From CAYJQO01 sp964372445 (lineage in GTDB: Bacteria > Patescibacteriota > Minisyncoccia > UBA6257 > GWB1-50-10): a DNA stretch of 16,387 bases. Each line of letters opens with the position of its first letter. Position 1 is the first letter of the stretch. A model generated the notes under the pieces. That model was not told the DNA's origin and searched no databases. It worked only from the letters and a program-made list of their open reading frames with translations. This document shows, piece after piece, positions 14,435-16,387 of the stretch. The translations under genes and the position numbers were made by a program. The stretch covers positions 1-16,387 of the forward strand of contig CAYJQO010000013.1 in the NCBI GenBank assembly GCA_964372445.1. Reading direction: 5' to 3'.

Positions 14435-16255
14435 TTATGCTACTTCGCTATTGTAGCAACTTTCGCAATAAACGATTTCCTTCCGGTCGGGGGCGTAGGA
14501 GGTCTCGAACTCGTTGGGGCAGGGAGTGAGGCCGTGGAAATGGGTGACGGTGTTCTGGTATGCACTAGTCGCTAGTGGCCAGTGGCTAGTAGCTCCGTTG
14601 CAGGTACACTTCCGGTGCCAGAGCTTCAAGGGGTTCCGCTGCTTCAAACGTTGGTAGTGGCGGCAGTTGGGACAGAGGCGCGGGAGGGGCAGGTGCATCC
14701 GGCGGTAGAATGAGAGCTCCTCGGGGATGATTTTGAAGGCAGTGGTGCACTGTTCATTACATGCTCCTTTGTGGCCGCATTCAATCACCTGGTCAATAAT
14801 CTCATCGGTAACGTCTTTAATATGATCGGGTAATTGGTCATTGGTAATTTTGATTTTGTAATTTCGCTCTTCGGGATCTCGCCAGCGGTATCCTTGGGCT
14901 TCTGCCTCTTCCTTGGTCAAGGGGAAGTACTCCTGGGCGATGGTCTCGTTGTACGCAAAGGGCGAGAGCTCCGGGGGGAAGAATTCGCCATACCGGTAGG
15001 TTCTCCCCTTCGCGTCCGTGTACGGCATCGCGTTCATATGCTCGATGATCTTGGTCCTGAGCTCGTCGAAGGATTCCTTGGTGTACTGCTGGTTCAGGAT
15101 GCAGTACTGCTTATTCCTTAGTCCTACGCAACCGAAAAGATGGGAGGATTTGCCGCAAAAACCAGTGTATTGCAAATCTCGATTGTGACCGCCTGAGGCT
15201 CCGTGAATATTGAACCTTACACGAGACGAAGCGGATACCCCGGCTCCCTGAGATTCGTAGATCAATTCACTGGTCACGCCACCTATGCCACCCCCATAGC
15301 TCACATCGTAAGAATCCTTCAGCGCGAGCGTTCTCAAGGTAAATGCAACGTTTTCTAGTTCGTGTCCATCGAACGAGAGGTGGGCACGTTTCGAATTTAG
15401 TAAATCGTTCCCAATACACTCTACGCAGTTCACTATATTGGCGTATTTATGGAGACAGCTTTCTATCGAATTCCTAAATTCACCCACTAATCTTTGCTGT
15501 ACTTGATGACTTCCAAATTCGAGTTTCTTCCGCTCTTCCCAATACCTCTCTTTTGAAAGTTTCTCGTTCCTAAAAACAAATTCCTGATTACGGAGATTAC
15601 TTGAAAGGAAGCAATTTTGACAATTCGCACAGTCATAAAGGAACGCTGAATCAAGGCAGTTTCGTGACAACAAAAGGAAGCTACAATTATAGTTTTTATG
15701 CCCAAGAACATTCTGATAAATATTCTCGGACGCGATCGTATTTAAACTGTCGAACACCGACTTTGATGAATCGATGTTCTTAGAGTAGTACACATCTTCG
15801 GACACAACGATAGAATACGAGAGGTATACCCTATTAGAATCGCGGAGAACGTTGCCTCCGAATGGGGAGTTGAGAGTATTGATGTTGTAGATGCTATAAC
15901 GGGGCACCGCGAGTGAAAGCTCGTGCCACTGCTTTAAAAATGGTTTAGACCAGTCGTATCCCCGCCCATAGGAAACACCATCCCATTTATCAGAAGACCA
16001 ACACGTGACACAGTAAACAGTATAAGGACTTTCGGGAGAATAAGCGGAAAAAATTTTTTCTCCACATAGTCGGCATTCTGTCCAATACAACGCTCTTTCG
16101 TTCCTTACTACCAACCTTCTTATAAGTCGGCACTCTGAGCACCAGGTCGGCGCCGGGACCTGGACCTTCTCGTAGAACGTGAAATCTTGAGCCTCAATCT
16201 CAAAATCATTCTTGCAATTCTGACATTGTCTAATCTCAGAGTTTGTATTATTCAT
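14435..16255 (-). CDS. Large multi-cysteine protein, zinc-ribbon-like ends, paralogue 2
   Basis: A 606-residue paralogue of the gene to its left, function unknown. N-terminal pairs C11/C14, C39/C42, C61/C64 and C82/C85 have exactly the spacing of paralogue 1, with FYEKVQVPAPTWCSECR, RNERALYW and YCVTCWSSDKWD. The core (about 135-230) has strand-like repeats such as SEDVYYSKNIDSSKSVFDSL, ending NLRNQEFVFRN; a later block, FGCVGLRNKQYCILN to GEFFPPELSPFAYNE, closely matches paralogue 1. The C-terminal module (about 493-600) ends FETSYAPDRKEIVYCESCY but differs: the first pair is spread to C493, C499 and C503, and about 25 residues including SHWPLATS are inserted between C552 and C579. The ATG at 16255 is the only suitable start. 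It overlaps the stop of an upstream short ORF by 8 nt. Confidence 0.85.
   Translation of the reverse strand: MNNTNSEIRQCQNCKNDFEIEAQDFTFYEKVQVPAPTWCSECRLIRRLVVRNERALYWTECRLCGEKIFSAYSPESPYTVYCVTCWSSDKWDGVSYGRGYDWSKPFLKQWHELSLAVPRYSIYNINTLNSPFGGNVLRDSNRVYLSYSIVVSEDVYYSKNIDSSKSVFDSLNTIASENIYQNVLGHKNYNCSFLLLSRNCLDSAFLYDCANCQNCFLSSNLRNQEFVFRNEKLSKERYWEERKKLEFGSHQVQQRLVGEFRNSIESCLHKYANIVNCVECIGNDLLNSKRAHLSFDGHELENVAFTLRTLALKDSYDVSYGGGIGGVTSELIYESQGAGVSASSRVRFNIHGASGGHNRDLQYTGFCGKSSHLFGCVGLRNKQYCILNQQYTKESFDELRTKIIEHMNAMPYTDAKGRTYRYGEFFPPELSPFAYNETIAQEYFPLTKEEAEAQGYRWRDPEERNYKIKITNDQLPDHIKDVTDEIIDQVIECGHKGACNEQCTTAFKIIPEELSFYRRMHLPLPRLCPNCRHYQRLKQRNPLKLWHRKCTCNGATSHWPLATSAYQNTVTHFHGLTPCPNEFETSYAPDRKEIVYCESCYNSEVA
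14563..14590. repeat. Four 7-bp tandem repeats inside paralogue 2
   Basis: Four heptamers in a row, CACTAGT, CGCTAGT, GGCCAGT and GGCTAGT, run without interruption. They encode the SHWPLATS-type insert in the last cysteine module of paralogue 2. Gain or loss of one unit would shift the reading frame and remove the final CxxC. Confidence 0.7.
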
Positions 16256-16352
16256 GGATAATTGTGGCGAAATCCCGAGCGAAGCCGAGGGGCTCCAGCT
16301 CTATCGTGAACCGGTTTTTACAGTTTTGACAGGTCGAAGACACTGAGTTCAT
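16248..16352 (-). CDS. Short ORF: second family N-terminal knuckle before paralogue 2
   Basis: A 34-codon frame starts at an ATG inside the 26-bp tandem repeat (16350-16352) and reads MNSVSSTCQNCKNRFTIELE, then PLGFARDFATIIHE and a stop (TAA at 16248-16250). The CQNCKNRFTIEL stretch is the first cysteine knuckle of the multi-cysteine family, and the tail derives from a short GC-rich stretch around 16274-16292. The stop overlaps the ATG of paralogue 2 by 8 nt (ATGAATAA), the same arrangement as the short ORF before paralogue 1. It may be a remnant or a leader ORF; I cannot tell whether it is translated. Confidence 0.5.
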   Translation of the reverse strand: MNSVSSTCQNCKNRFTIELEPLGFARDFATIIHE

Positions 16353-16387
16353 CGAAGTGTCGAAGACACTGAGTTCATCGAAGTGTC
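16333..16387. repeat. 26-bp tandem repeat, two copies, runs off window
   Basis: A unit beginning GTCGAAGACACTGAG occurs at 16333-16358 and 16359-16384, and the first bases of a third copy reach the window edge. Each unit has a short inverted repeat, GACACT...AGTGTC. The copy nearest the gene supplies the possible ATG of the short knuckle ORF. The array may extend beyond the window. Confidence 0.75.

Noticed and set aside
12423..16255. Transposase or prophage origin of the multi-cysteine genes
   Set aside because: No DDE, HUH or integrase motifs, and no phage structural genes are visible; the cysteine pattern is that of metal-binding ribbons.
16333..16387. CRISPR array
   Set aside because: The units are directly adjacent with no unique spacers, so this is a simple tandem repeat.

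Overview
The window looks like chromosomal DNA of a member of the Candidate Phyla Radiation (Patescibacteria), probably of a Parcubacteria-like group. This is an inference from gene content: very tight gene packing with 1-8 nt gaps or overlaps, few recognisable Shine-Dalgarno sites, a short prolyl-tRNA synthetase without the editing insertion, and two large multi-cysteine proteins of a type I associate with these genomes. Sampled stretches of the housekeeping part are about 47-75 % G+C; parts of the multi-cysteine genes are nearer 40 %.

Layout. (1) Positions 1-1494, + strand: the 3' part of a membrane glycosyltransferase of the GT39/PMT type, converging on the next block. (2) 1539-3499, minus strand: alanine racemase (alr) and the division protein ftsQ, joined by an ATGA overlap. 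(3) 3500-3772: an intergenic island with a rod-like inverted repeat of about 97 nt and a symmetrical intrinsic terminator, best read as a possible small RNA gene on the + strand. (4) 3773-12351, minus strand: one dense run proS-mreB-mreC-mreD-mrdA-greA-lysS-serS. It combines the rod-shape elongasome (MreBCD and PBP2) with a transcript-cleavage factor and three aminoacyl-tRNA synthetases. (5) 12423-16387, minus strand: two full tandem paralogues of a large protein with zinc-ribbon-like modules at both ends and a beta-solenoid-like core. Between and before them lie small fragments of the same family, a perfect 24-bp palindrome, a GC-rich palindromic element, a 7-bp tandem repeat inside a coding region and a 26-bp tandem repeat.

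Blocks 2 and 4 serve one theme: making D-Ala for peptidoglycan, building and guiding the lateral wall, division, and charging tRNAs. Block 5 is the unexplained part. Each full-length paralogue is preceded by a short ORF that carries the family's first CxxC knuckle (CQNCKNxFTIEL), and each short ORF ends in the same 8-nt overlap with the following large gene. That recurrence suggests either a repeat-driven paralogue mosaic or a real leader-ORF arrangement, and it is the main lead in this window.
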